The notes below the pieces were generated by a model. It saw nothing but the letters and a program-made list of their open reading frames with translations. It did not search any database and had not been told where the DNA came from. A stretch of DNA of 64,000 nt from JAVJPJ01 sp040217295 (GTDB lineage: Bacteria > Pseudomonadota > Alphaproteobacteria > Rhodobacterales > Rhodobacteraceae), in contig CAYWTM010000002.1 in NCBI GenBank assembly GCA_964460185.1, positions 1 to 64,000 on the forward strand, written 5' to 3'. Below are positions 31,831 to 40,895 of this stretch, one piece after another (position 1 is the first letter of the stretch; every line of letters begins with the position of its first letter). The translations under genes were made by a program, and so were the position numbers.

Positions 31831-34476
31831 TCATCGTTTTTCGGCGAGGTCCTTCAGCTCGTACAAGAGCATCAGGGCCTCGCGCGCCGTCATTTCATCG
31901 GGATGAATGGTCTGAATCCGTGCCTCCAGCGCGGAAGGACCGGACGTCTTGATCTGTTGGGCGGCCGGGGCAGCCGCGAATAGTGGCAGATCGTCGATCA
32001 CGGCCTTGCGCTCTCCGCCTTCGCGTTCGCCTTTTTCCAAGGCATCCAGAACCGTCTGCGCCCGTGATACGACGGTGTCGGGCAGACCGGCCAGCTTTGC
32101 GACCTGCACACCGTAGGACCGATCCGCCGCCCCTTCGCGAACCTCGTGGAGGAAAATGACGTCGCCCTGCCATTCCTTGACCGCGACGGTGGCGTTGTGC
32201 AGCCCGGGCAGGCGCGCGGCCAGGCTGGTCATCTCGTGATAATGCGTTGCGAACAGCGCCCTGCAACGATTGACCTCGTGCAGATGTTCCAACGTGGCCC
32301 ATGCAATCGACAATCCGTCATACGTGGCCGTGCCACGTCCGATTTCATCAAGGATAACCATCGCGCGGTCATCGGCCTGGTTCAGGATCGTCGCGGTTTC
32401 GACCATTTCAACCATGAAGGTCGAACGCCCGCGCGCCAGGTCATCGGCGGCGCCCACGCGGCTGAAAACCTGGCTGACCAAGCCTATCCTGGCGCTTGAT
32501 GCAGGCACGAAACTGCCTGTTTGAGCCAAAATCGCGATCAGCGCATTCTGCCGCAGATAGGTGGATTTACCGGCCATGTTCGGCCCGGTCAGCAGGGTGA
32601 TTGCGGCACCCTGGCCATCGGGTTGAAGGCTGCAGTCATTGGCGACGAACGGTGCACCGTCGCGGGACAACGCGGCTTCGACCACGGGGTGTCGGCCGCC
32701 CTGCACAAGGAAAGAACGGTCCTCGGTCATCTCCGGGCGGGTCCAGTCGCCCTCGGCGGCGCGACGGGCAAGGGCCGCAGCGAGGTCCAGTTCAGCCAGC
32801 GCGCGGGCCGTGGTGCCGATGCCGTCATGGTCGGCCAGGATGGCGTCCCGCAGGGATTGGAACAGCACGCGCTCGATCTCTTGCGCGCGATTCCCGGCAT
32901 TCAGGATCCGCGTTTCCAGATCCGAGAGTTCAACGGTGGTGAAACGCACCGCGTTTGCCGTCGTCTGGCGGTGAATGAACCGTTCCGACAGGGGTGGGTT
33001 CAACATCTTCTGGGCATGGGTCGCGGTGGTTTCGATGAAATAGCCAAGAACGTTGTTGTGCTTGATCTTTAGCGAACTGACGCCGGTCGCGTCCACGTAT
33101 TCGGCCTGCATCGGCCCGATGACACTGCGGCCTTCATCCCTGAGGGTGCGGGCCTCATCGAGGTCGGCGTCGTAACCCGGCGCGATCATGCCGCCGTCGC
33201 GCAGTTGCACGGGCGGTTCCGCCACCAATGCTGCATCCAGAAGGCCGCGCAATTCCCCCCGCCCGGTAAGGTCGTCGCGAGCCCCGGCCAGAAGCAGGGG
33301 CAATTCCCGATCGGACAGCGCCCCGAACAGAGCTTCTGACGCGGCAAGACCATCCCGTATGGCAGCCAGGTCGCGGGGGCCGGCCCGATCCAACGCAAGG
33401 CGCGACAACGCGCGATCCAGGTCGGGAATACGGCGCAGATGATGCCCGGTATCGTCTCGGATCTGCGTTTCAGAGACAAAATATGCTACGGCATCGTGGC
33501 GCTGCCGTATCGTCTCCAGATCGGTCGACGGACCGGAAAGCCTGCGTTCCAAAAGCCGTGCGCCGCCCGCCGTCAACGTCCGATCGACCACCGAAAGCAG
33601 CGTATTGGCCCGCCCGCCACTCAAGGCGTGTGTGAGTTCAAGGTTGCGGCGCGTGGCGGCATCCAGCTGCAGAACCTTGCCCGCGCTTTGCTGTCGGGGC
33701 GGACGCAACAGGGGCAAGCTGCCCTTCTGGGTCAGCTCCAGATAATCGATCACAGCGCCCATGGCGCCCAGTTCTGCCCGCGAGAAACTGCCGAACCCGT
33801 CCAGCGACGCGACATCGTATTGCCGCGCCAACCGGCCCTCGGCGGATCGGCTGTCGAAACTGGTCGGGGCCAACAGCGTCACAGCGGCGCCGATGTCCTC
33901 GATTGCCGCGACCCGTTCCGGGGTCATCCCGTCGGAAATCAGCACCTCTTTCGGCTGCAGGCGTGCCAGTTCGGGGCCCAGACGCACAGGTGGGCAGGCT
34001 TGAACCTGGAAATCGCCGGTCGAGATATCGCACCAGGCCAGCGCTCCCTCACCCCGGACCTCTGCATAGGCGGCCAGGAAATTGTGCCGCCGTGCATCCA
34101 GCAAGGTGTCTTCGGTCAGGGTGCCCGGCGTAACCAGCCTGACGACGCCCCGTTGCACCACCGCCTTGGACCCGCCGCGCTTTTTCGCTTCGGCGGGGTC
34201 TTCCAGCTGTTCACAGATCGCAACGCGAAATCCTTTGCGGATCAGTGTCAAAAGGTAGGATTCGGCACTATGTGCAGGCACACCGCACATCGGGATATCT
34301 TCGTCGTCATGTTTGCCGCGCTTGGTCAACGCGATATCCAGAGCCTCTGACGCGGCAACGGCATCGTCAAAGAACATCTCGTAGAAATCGCCCATCCGGT
34401 AGAACAGCAGCGCGTCGGGCACGCCTGCCTTGATCTCCAGATACTGCGCCATCATCGGCGTGACATGGCTGGCCAT
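31831..34476 (-). CDS. mutS: DNA mismatch repair protein MutS
   Basis: MutS recognises base mismatches and small loops and starts repair through MutL. The 881-residue product has the N-terminal mismatch-reading motif DALLFYRMGDFYEMFFDDA (Phe-x-Glu, here FYE), the connector and clamp domains, Walker A TGPNMAGKSTYLRQ, Walker B MVILDEIGRGTATYDGLSIAWATLEHLH and the FATHYHEMTSLA motif. A C-terminal tetramerisation tail is present. The start ATG is at 34476. It is a monocistronic minus-strand gene convergent with grpE and divergent from maeB (130-nt gap). Confidence 0.96.
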   Translation of the reverse strand: MASHVTPMMAQYLEIKAGVPDALLFYRMGDFYEMFFDDAVAASEALDIALTKRGKHDDEDIPMCGVPAHSAESYLLTLIRKGFRVAICEQLEDPAEAKKRGGSKAVVQRGVVRLVTPGTLTEDTLLDARRHNFLAAYAEVRGEGALAWCDISTGDFQVQACPPVRLGPELARLQPKEVLISDGMTPERVAAIEDIGAAVTLLAPTSFDSRSAEGRLARQYDVASLDGFGSFSRAELGAMGAVIDYLELTQKGSLPLLRPPRQQSAGKVLQLDAATRRNLELTHALSGGRANTLLSVVDRTLTAGGARLLERRLSGPSTDLETIRQRHDAVAYFVSETQIRDDTGHHLRRIPDLDRALSRLALDRAGPRDLAAIRDGLAASEALFGALSDRELPLLLAGARDDLTGRGELRGLLDAALVAEPPVQLRDGGMIAPGYDADLDEARTLRDEGRSVIGPMQAEYVDATGVSSLKIKHNNVLGYFIETTATHAQKMLNPPLSERFIHRQTTANAVRFTTVELSDLETRILNAGNRAQEIERVLFQSLRDAILADHDGIGTTARALAELDLAAALARRAAEGDWTRPEMTEDRSFLVQGGRHPVVEAALSRDGAPFVANDCSLQPDGQGAAITLLTGPNMAGKSTYLRQNALIAILAQTGSFVPASSARIGLVSQVFSRVGAADDLARGRSTFMVEMVETATILNQADDRAMVILDEIGRGTATYDGLSIAWATLEHLHEVNRCRALFATHYHEMTSLAARLPGLHNATVAVKEWQGDVIFLHEVREGAADRSYGVQVAKLAGLPDTVVSRAQTVLDALEKGEREGGERKAVIDDLPLFAAAPAAQQIKTSGPSALEARIQTIHPDEMTAREALMLLYELKDLAEKR

Positions 34477-34606
34477 TTCATCCCCCTGAACCCTGATGCG
34501 AACCCTACAAAGCCGCAGCGCGGGATTGAAGCGGCAAAAGCAACATGTTGTGGCGGCTTGCGTGGCTGGCTAAGAACAGGCAACGACCGAGGGAGGCACG
34601 GCAGAA

Positions 34607-36871
34607 ATGGGCGAAAAGACACGCATAACCCGGGAAGAGGCGCTGGCCTACCACCTGGAACCCCGTCCGGGGAAGATCGACATCGTGGCATCCACGCCAA
34701 TGGCCACGCAACGCGACCTGTCGCTTGCATATTCGCCCGGTGTGGCCGTCCCGTGCGAGGTGATCGCCGAAAACCCTGAAACCGCCTATGACTACACGAC
34801 CAAGGGCAACATGGTTGCCGTGATTTCCAACGGCACGGCGGTGCTGGGTCTTGGCAATCTGGGTGCGCTTGCCTCCAAACCCGTGATGGAGGGGAAATCC
34901 GTCCTGTTCAAACGGTTCGCGGACGTGAATTCCATCGACATCGAGCTGGATACCGAGGACGTCACGGAATTCGTCAATGCGGTCAAACTGATGGGGCCAA
35001 GCTTTGGCGGCATCAACCTCGAGGATATCAAGGCGCCTGAGTGCTTCATGATCGAACAACAGCTCAAGGAGCTGATGGATATCCCCGTCTTCCACGACGA
35101 TCAGCACGGGACCGCCGTAATCTGCGCGGCTGGCCTGATCAACGCGCTGCACCTGTCGGGCAAGAAGATCGAGGATTGCCGGATCGTCCTGAACGGGGCA
35201 GGGGCGGCGGGCATCGCATGTCTCGAACTTCTGAAAACCATGGGTGCACGGCATGAGAATTGCATCATGTGCGACACCAAGGGCGTCATCTACCAGGGCC
35301 GTACCGAGGGCATGAACCAGTGGAAATCGGCCCATGCGGTGAAAACCGAACTGCGCAGCCTCGAACAAGCGATGAAGGGCGCGGATGTGTTTCTGGGCGT
35401 TTCCGTCAAGGGCGCGGTCACGCAGGACATGGTGAAATCCATGGCCGACGACCCGGTGATTTTCGCCATGGCCAACCCCGACCCCGAGATTACCCCTGAA
35501 GAAGCGCACGAGGTTCGCCCAGACGCCATCGTGGCCACCGGTCGGTCGGATTATCCCAACCAGGTCAACAACGTGCTTGGGTTTCCGTACCTGTTCCGCG
35601 GGGCGCTGGATATCCATGCGCGCGCCATCAATGACGAGATGAAAATCGCCTGCGCCGAGGCTCTGGCCGAACTGGCCCGGCAGGACGTGCCCGATGAAGT
35701 TGCCATGGCCTATGGCCGCAAGCTAAGTTTCGGGCGCGACTACATCATCCCGACGCCTTTTGACCCGCGCCTGATCTACACCATCCCCCCCGCCGTCGCG
35801 CGTGCGGGCATGGATACCGGCGTGTCGCGCCGTCCTCTCATCGATCTGGATGGCTATGCCAAGACCCTTCAGGCGCGGATGGACCCGACAAGTTCCATCC
35901 TCCAGGGTATCTATGCGCGTGCCCGCATGGCTCAGGCCCGGATGATCTTTGCAGAGGGTGACGACGTGCGCGTCCTGCGTGCTGCCGTCGCTTACCAGCG
36001 CAGCGGGCTGGGCAAGGCACTGGTGGTCGGGCGCGAGGCTGATGCCAAGGAAAAACTGGAAGGCGCCGGTCTGGCGGATGCGGTGAACGAGCTGGAAATC
36101 GTGAACGCGGCCAACACGCCCCACCTCGAGAAATACAAATCGTTCCTTTATGACCGGCTCCAGCGGCAGGGGCACGATCGGCAGGATATTCACCGCCTGG
36201 CGGCCCGTGACCGGCACGTGTTTTCGAGCCTCATGCTGGCCCATGGCCATGGCGACGCCCTGGTCACGGGGGCGACACGGAAATCGGCACATGTTCTGGA
36301 TCTGATCGGCAAGGTGTTCGACACGAAGGCGCATGATGGAGCCGTTGGAATAACAGCGCTGCTGAACAAGGGGCGGATCGTTCTGATCGGGGACACCCTG
36401 GTCCATGAATGGCCATCCGCCGAGGATCTGGCCCTGATCGCCGAACGCGGCGCACAGGTCGCGCGCGATCTGGGAATCGAACCCCGGGTCGCCTTTGTCA
36501 GCTTTTCAACCTTTGGCTACCCGATCAGCGAGAGGGCCGAAAAGATGCACCATGCGCCTGAAATTCTGGACGCAAAGGGTGTCGATTTCGAATATGACGG
36601 GGAAATGGCGGTGGATGTCGCGCTGAACCCCGAGGTGATGGCGCAATATCCGTTCATCCGGTTGTCCGGTGCTGCGAACGTGCTGGTCGTGCCGGCCCGC
36701 CATTCAGCCAGCATATCGGTCAAACTGATGCAGGAAATGGCCGGCGCGACGGTGATCGGCCCGATTCTGACCGGGCTCGAGCGGCCGGTTCAGATCTGTT
36801 CCACGGTGTCCACGGCGAACGATATTCTCAACATGGCGGTCATGGCGGCCTGTGAGATCGGGCGGAACTGA
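34607..36871 (+). CDS. maeB: NADP-dependent malic enzyme with C-terminal phosphotransacetylase-like domain
   Basis: The malic enzyme decarboxylates malate to pyruvate while making NADPH. The 754-residue product has the malic enzyme part (about 1-425: AYSPGVAVPCEVI, ADVNSIDIELD, FHDDQHGTAV with the catalytic and metal residues, and nucleotide motif LNGAGAAGIACLELL). It is fused to a phosphate acetyltransferase-like domain (about 430-750: RMIFAEGDDVRVLRAA, MLAHGHGDALVTGAT, RLSGAANVLVVPARHSASISVKLMQ). In this fused MaeB family the tail has a regulatory role, often sensing acetyl-CoA, rather than PTA activity. A bidirectional terminator follows. Confidence 0.95.
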   Translation: MGEKTRITREEALAYHLEPRPGKIDIVASTPMATQRDLSLAYSPGVAVPCEVIAENPETAYDYTTKGNMVAVISNGTAVLGLGNLGALASKPVMEGKSVLFKRFADVNSIDIELDTEDVTEFVNAVKLMGPSFGGINLEDIKAPECFMIEQQLKELMDIPVFHDDQHGTAVICAAGLINALHLSGKKIEDCRIVLNGAGAAGIACLELLKTMGARHENCIMCDTKGVIYQGRTEGMNQWKSAHAVKTELRSLEQAMKGADVFLGVSVKGAVTQDMVKSMADDPVIFAMANPDPEITPEEAHEVRPDAIVATGRSDYPNQVNNVLGFPYLFRGALDIHARAINDEMKIACAEALAELARQDVPDEVAMAYGRKLSFGRDYIIPTPFDPRLIYTIPPAVARAGMDTGVSRRPLIDLDGYAKTLQARMDPTSSILQGIYARARMAQARMIFAEGDDVRVLRAAVAYQRSGLGKALVVGREADAKEKLEGAGLADAVNELEIVNAANTPHLEKYKSFLYDRLQRQGHDRQDIHRLAARDRHVFSSLMLAHGHGDALVTGATRKSAHVLDLIGKVFDTKAHDGAVGITALLNKGRIVLIGDTLVHEWPSAEDLALIAERGAQVARDLGIEPRVAFVSFSTFGYPISERAEKMHHAPEILDAKGVDFEYDGEMAVDVALNPEVMAQYPFIRLSGAANVLVVPARHSASISVKLMQEMAGATVIGPILTGLERPVQICSTVSTANDILNMAVMAACEIGRN

Positions 36872-36895
36872 CGGCCAGCCACGTCCGGCGCACAG

Positions 36896-36925
36896 AAAAA
36901 GGCCCCTGAAAGCAGGGGCCTTTTT
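36896..36925. terminator. Bidirectional intrinsic terminator between maeB and dnaJ
   Basis: A perfect 8-bp GC-rich stem (GGCCCCTG with CAGGGGCC) and a 4-nt loop are flanked by five A residues on the left and five T residues on the right, so it can stop both maeB transcription and the convergent dnaKJ transcript. It lies 25 nt after the maeB stop and 20 nt from the dnaJ stop. Confidence 0.93.
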
Positions 36926-36944
36926 CAATTCCTGAAAGCTGCAC

Positions 36945-38102
36945 TCAGCTCTTTATGCCGTCCCAGAAATTCTTGACCTTGTCGAAGAACCCGCTGGCGT
37001 TGGGGTTGTTGGACTTGGCGCAGCTGTCTTCGAACTGGCGCAACATCTCTTTTTGTTCGGCGGTCAGTTTGACCGGCGTTTCAACCTGAAGCTCGATATA
37101 CATGTCCCCCGAGGACGGCCCGCGAAGCTGGGGCATGCCCTTGCCGCGCAGACGCATCTGCCGGCCGGATTGCGACCCTTCGGGCACCCGGACACGCGAC
37201 CGGCCGCCGTCGATCGTCGGCACCTCGATTTCACCGCCCAAAGCGGCCGAAACCATGGATACCGGAACACGGCAGAACAGGTCGATACCGTCACGCTGGA
37301 ACAGGTTGTGATCCGCGACATCGATGAAGATGTACAGATCGCCCGACGGCCCCCCGCGCAGTCCGGCCTCACCCTCACCCGACAGGCGGATCCGGGTACC
37401 GGTTTCCACGCCAGCGGGAATGTTCACCGAAAGGGCGCGGTCCTTTTGCTGACGCCCGGCGCCGCTACAGGTCTTGCAGGGGTTTTTCACGATCTGCCCC
37501 ATGCCCGAACATGTCGGACAGGTGCGTTCCACGGTGAAAAAGCCCTGCTGCGCGCGCACCTTGCCCATGCCCGAGCATGTCGGGCAGGTTGTCGGCTCCG
37601 CGCCGCCCTCGGATCCGGATCCCTTGCACGATGAACAGGCCACGGATGTGGGGACGGTGATCTGCTTGGACAGACCCGAAAACGCATCTTCCAGGCTGAT
37701 GCTCAGGTTATAGCGAAGGTCGGACCCACGCGAGGCACGTTGCCGGCCGCCGCGTTGCTGACCGCCCATGAAATCGCCGAACAGGTCCTCGAAGACATCC
37801 GAGAATGCGCTGGCGAAATCGCCCTGACCCGGGCGGCCGCCATAGCCACCGGCGCGCTGGCCGCCTGCCATGCCACCGTCGAAGGCTGCATGGCCAAAAC
37901 GGTCATAGGCGGCCTTCTTGTCGGCGTCCTTCAGGACGTCATACGCCTCGTTGGCTTCCTTGAATTGAGCTTCGGCGTTGGGATTGTCTGCATTTCGATC
38001 CGGATGAAGCTCTTTCGCCTTGGAACGGAAAGCTTTCTTGATCTCGTCGGCCGACGCACCCTTGGCGACGCCCAGCACCTCGTAGTAATCGCGCTTTGCC
38101 AT
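36945..38102 (-). CDS. dnaJ: Chaperone protein DnaJ
   Basis: DnaJ delivers unfolded proteins to DnaK and stimulates its ATPase. The 385-residue product has a J domain (1-70; HPD in KAKELHPDRNADNP), a Gly/Phe-rich region and a zinc-finger domain with four CxxCxGxG repeats (CSSCKGSG, CPTCSGMG, CPTCSGMG, CKTCSGAG), followed by the two beta-barrel substrate domains. The ATG at 38102 gives MAKRDYYEVLGV; an in-frame start 11 codons earlier is not conserved. It follows dnaK by 74 nt, and that gap contains a strong hairpin. Confidence 0.96.
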   Translation of the reverse strand: MAKRDYYEVLGVAKGASADEIKKAFRSKAKELHPDRNADNPNAEAQFKEANEAYDVLKDADKKAAYDRFGHAAFDGGMAGGQRAGGYGGRPGQGDFASAFSDVFEDLFGDFMGGQQRGGRQRASRGSDLRYNLSISLEDAFSGLSKQITVPTSVACSSCKGSGSEGGAEPTTCPTCSGMGKVRAQQGFFTVERTCPTCSGMGQIVKNPCKTCSGAGRQQKDRALSVNIPAGVETGTRIRLSGEGEAGLRGGPSGDLYIFIDVADHNLFQRDGIDLFCRVPVSMVSAALGGEIEVPTIDGGRSRVRVPEGSQSGRQMRLRGKGMPQLRGPSSGDMYIELQVETPVKLTAEQKEMLRQFEDSCAKSNNPNASGFFDKVKNFWDGIKS

Positions 38103-38123
38103 TGGTGTCCCTTCTTCAATGAC

Positions 38124-38156
38124 GGAACCGGCCAAGGTTTGTCCCGGGCCGGTTCC
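38124..38156 (-). promoter_or_regulatory. Hairpin between dnaK and dnaJ
   Basis: A perfect 10-bp stem (GGAACCGGCC with GGCCGGTTCC) encloses a 13-nt loop in the 74-nt dnaK-dnaJ gap. No U-run follows on the minus strand. It could protect the dnaK message from 3' decay or attenuate transcription, giving more DnaK than DnaJ. The function is inferred. Confidence 0.6.
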
Positions 38157-38176
38157 ATGGGGTCACAAGTTCAGGG

Positions 38177-40096
38177 TCACCCGCGGTTGCGGTCGTTATC
38201 CAGATCTTCGAAATCGGCGTCAACAATATCGTCATCCACACCGCGCGGCTCTTCACCGGGGCCAGCATCGTCATCGCTGCCGGACTCTTCCTGCTGCGAC
38301 TTGTAGATCGCTTCACCCAGTTTCATGGCCGCTTCGGTGACGTTCTGGATGCCACCCTTGATCTTGCCGGCATTCCCGGTCTCAAGCTGTTCCTTGAGGT
38401 TCTTGATTGCCAACTCGATCGCTTCGACGGTGGTTGGATCAACCTTGTCGCCATGTTCTTCCAGCGACTTCTCCGTGCCGTGGATCAGCGATTCCGCCTG
38501 GTTGGTGGTTTCCACCAGATCCCGGCGTTCCTTGTCAGCCTCGGCGTTTTCCTCGGCCTCGCGCACCATGCGGTCGATGTCGTCGTCCGACAAACCGCCC
38601 GATGCCTGGATGGTGATCTGCTGTTCCTTGCCGGTGCCTTTGTCCTTGGCGCCGACCGACACGATGCCGTTGGCGTCGATGTCGAACGTCACCTCGATCT
38701 GCGGCAGGCCACGGGGGGCCGGCGGGATGTTTTCAAGGTTGAACTGACCCAGGATCTTGTTGTCCGCGGCCATTTCACGCTCACCCTGGAACACACGAAT
38801 CGTCACGGCGTTCTGGTTGTCTTCCGCGGTCGAGAAGATCTGCGACTTTTTCGTCGGGATCGTGGTGTTGCGGTCGATCAGGCGGGTGAACACGCCCCCC
38901 AGCGTTTCGATACCGAGCGACAGCGGCGTGACGTCGAGCAGGACCACGTCTTTCACGTCACCTTGCAGAACGCCGGCCTGAATGGCAGCGCCCATGGCAA
39001 CGACTTCGTCAGGGTTCACGCCCTTGTGGGGCTCCTTGCCGAAGAACTTGGTCACTTCCTCGATCACCTTGGGCATGCGGGTCATGCCGCCCACCAGAAC
39101 CACTTCGTCGATGTCGGATTTCGACAGGCCGGCATCCTTCAGCGCGGCCGCGCAGGGCTTCATCGAAGCCTTGATCAGGTCACCGACCAGCGATTCCAGC
39201 TTGGCGCGGGTCAGTTTCGTGACCAGGTGCAGCGGCTGACCGTTGGCACCCATCGAGATGAAGGGCTGGTTGATCTCGGTCTGGCTGGAGGACGAAAGCT
39301 CGATCTTGGCCTTTTCGGCAGCTTCCTTCAGGCGCTGAAGCGCCATCTTGTCCTTGGTCAGGTCGACCGAGTTTTCCTTTTTGAACTCATCCGCCAGGTA
39401 GTTGACGATCCGCATATCGAAATCTTCGCCACCCAGGAACGTATCGCCATTGGTGGATTTGACCTCGAACAGGCCATCGTCGATTTCAAGAATCGTCACA
39501 TCGAACGTCCCGCCGCCAAGGTCATACACGGCGATGGTCTTGGTCTCGGTCTTGTCGAGGCCATAGGCGAGCGCTGCGGCGGTGGGTTCGTTGATGATGC
39601 GCAGAACCTCAAGACCCGCGATCTTGCCGGCGTCCTTGGTGGCCTGACGCTGGGCGTCATTGAAATACGCGGGCACGGTGATGACGGCCTGCGTCACGTC
39701 TTCGCCCAGGTAGCTTTCGGCGGTTTCCTTCATCTTTTGCAGAATGAAGGCCGAGATCTGCGATGGGCTGTATTTTTCGCCCTTGGCTTCGATCCAGGCG
39801 TCCCCGTTGCCGCCGTCGACGACGTTATAGGGCAGGTTTTTCTTGTCTTTTTCCAGGTGGCTGTCATCCACCCGGCGTCCGATCAGACGCTTTACACCGA
39901 AAACGGTGTTTTCCGGGTTGGTAACGGCCTGACGCTTTGCGGCTTGCCCGGCAAGACGTTCATCGTCGGTAAATGCGACGATCGAGGGGGTGGTACGCGC
40001 GCCTTCGGAATTCTCGATGACGCGGGGTTGGCTGCCGTCCATGATGGCTACACACGAGTTCGTGGTGCCGAGGTCGATCCCAATCACTTTAGCCAT
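38177..40096 (-). CDS. dnaK: Chaperone protein DnaK (Hsp70)
   Basis: DnaK is the main cytoplasmic Hsp70. The 639-residue product starts MAKVIGIDLGTTNSCVAIMDG and carries the Hsp70 signatures VYDLGGGTFDVTILEI and VVLVGGMTRMPKV, the interdomain linker DVVLLDVTPLSLGIETLGG, the substrate-binding domain and a C-terminal lid ending in an acidic tail (DDDIVDADFEDLDND). The long opposite-strand open frame is a coding shadow. It is transcribed with dnaJ, probably from the heat-shock-type promoter about 120 nt upstream. Confidence 0.97.
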   Translation of the reverse strand: MAKVIGIDLGTTNSCVAIMDGSQPRVIENSEGARTTPSIVAFTDDERLAGQAAKRQAVTNPENTVFGVKRLIGRRVDDSHLEKDKKNLPYNVVDGGNGDAWIEAKGEKYSPSQISAFILQKMKETAESYLGEDVTQAVITVPAYFNDAQRQATKDAGKIAGLEVLRIINEPTAAALAYGLDKTETKTIAVYDLGGGTFDVTILEIDDGLFEVKSTNGDTFLGGEDFDMRIVNYLADEFKKENSVDLTKDKMALQRLKEAAEKAKIELSSSSQTEINQPFISMGANGQPLHLVTKLTRAKLESLVGDLIKASMKPCAAALKDAGLSKSDIDEVVLVGGMTRMPKVIEEVTKFFGKEPHKGVNPDEVVAMGAAIQAGVLQGDVKDVVLLDVTPLSLGIETLGGVFTRLIDRNTTIPTKKSQIFSTAEDNQNAVTIRVFQGEREMAADNKILGQFNLENIPPAPRGLPQIEVTFDIDANGIVSVGAKDKGTGKEQQITIQASGGLSDDDIDRMVREAEENAEADKERRDLVETTNQAESLIHGTEKSLEEHGDKVDPTTVEAIELAIKNLKEQLETGNAGKIKGGIQNVTEAAMKLGEAIYKSQQEESGSDDDAGPGEEPRGVDDDIVDADFEDLDNDRNRG

Positions 40097-40222
40097 ATCG
40101 ATCTGGTCCCTTCTCTTACAAGCGAACTGACGGTGGCGGGTCCTTTATGGCCCCCGTTGCCGCCAAGTGATTTTGACTGTGATTTTGGCCGGGATGCACG
40201 CCCCGACCGGTTCGGGTGGTAT

Positions 40223-40249
40223 ATAAGGAGGCGGTTTGGCGCCTGCAAG
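40223..40249 (-). promoter_or_regulatory. Heat-shock (RpoH/sigma-32-type) promoter of dnaK
   Basis: On the minus strand CTTG (40246-40249) is followed after 18 nt by CTTAT (40223-40227) and then AT, matching the alphaproteobacterial heat-shock consensus CTTG-N17/18-CYTAT. It lies about 125 nt before the dnaK start. The same DNA is within 40 nt of the divergent alkB start. Confidence 0.7.
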
Positions 40250-40261
40250 CAGGACCGTTCA

Positions 40262-40888
40262 ATGAAAAAAGGGGGCGATGTCACTGTGACAACTTTGGAT
40301 GTGGGCGGCGTGGCGGTCTGGCCCGGACGGATATCGGCAGACGCACAGGCAGCGATGCTCGATGATATCCGCGCCGTGGTGCGTGCTGCCCCACTATTTG
40401 TGCCAGAGACGGCGCGGGGCCGCAAAATGTCGGTGCGCATGACGGCTGCAGGGCAATACGGATGGGTGTCGGACAGGCGCGGCTACAGGTACGAACGCCT
40501 GCATCCCGGCGGCGTGCCATGGCCTGCGATTCCCGACAGCGTGATGAAAATCTGGCACGAGGTCAGCGGCGTGGCGGCTGATCCGCAGTGTTGTCTTGTG
40601 AATTTTTATACGGAAGGCGCCAGGATGGGCCTGCATCAGGACCGGGACGAGGCGGATTTTACCATGCCCGTGGTGTCGATATCGCTTGGGGACGACGCTT
40701 TGTTTCGCGTGGGTGGCACGCAACGCGGTGGGCCAACGCGATCGGTCTGGTTGAAATCGGGTGATGTCGTCGTGATGCAGGGCGCGGCGCGATTGGCGTA
40801 TCACGGCATAGACCGGGTGCGCTGGGGCAGTTCCAGCCTTTTGGCCCAGGGCGGCAGGATCAACCTGACATTGCGGGTGGTTGACTAG
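40262..40888 (+). CDS. alkB: AlkB-family alpha-ketoglutarate-dependent dioxygenase
   Basis: AlkB-type enzymes reverse 1-methyladenine and 3-methylcytosine damage by oxidative demethylation using Fe(II) and 2-oxoglutarate. The 208-residue product has NFYTEGARMGLHQDRDEAD with the iron ligands His and Asp (HxD), VVSISLGDDALFRVGG, and the distal histidine in AYHGIDRVR with the C-terminal RINLTLR arginine that binds 2-oxoglutarate. The ATG at 40262 follows an AGGA site; a GTG at 40286 is an alternative. The same frame is open far upstream, but there it is antisense to dnaK. It converges with the export permease gene. Confidence 0.93.
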   Translation: MKKGGDVTVTTLDVGGVAVWPGRISADAQAAMLDDIRAVVRAAPLFVPETARGRKMSVRMTAAGQYGWVSDRRGYRYERLHPGGVPWPAIPDSVMKIWHEVSGVAADPQCCLVNFYTEGARMGLHQDRDEADFTMPVVSISLGDDALFRVGGTQRGGPTRSVWLKSGDVVVMQGAARLAYHGIDRVRWGSSSLLAQGGRINLTLRVVD

Positions 40889-40895
40889 ATCAGGC

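Noticed and set aside
34505..35617. 370-codon open frame opposite maeB
   Set aside because: Antisense shadow of the malic enzyme part; no domain seen.
38453..40261. Very long open frame on the plus strand opposite dnaK, in frame with alkB
   Set aside because: This is a well-known artefact of dnaK codon usage in GC-rich genomes. The sequence has no recognisable domain, and the real alkB start is at 40262.
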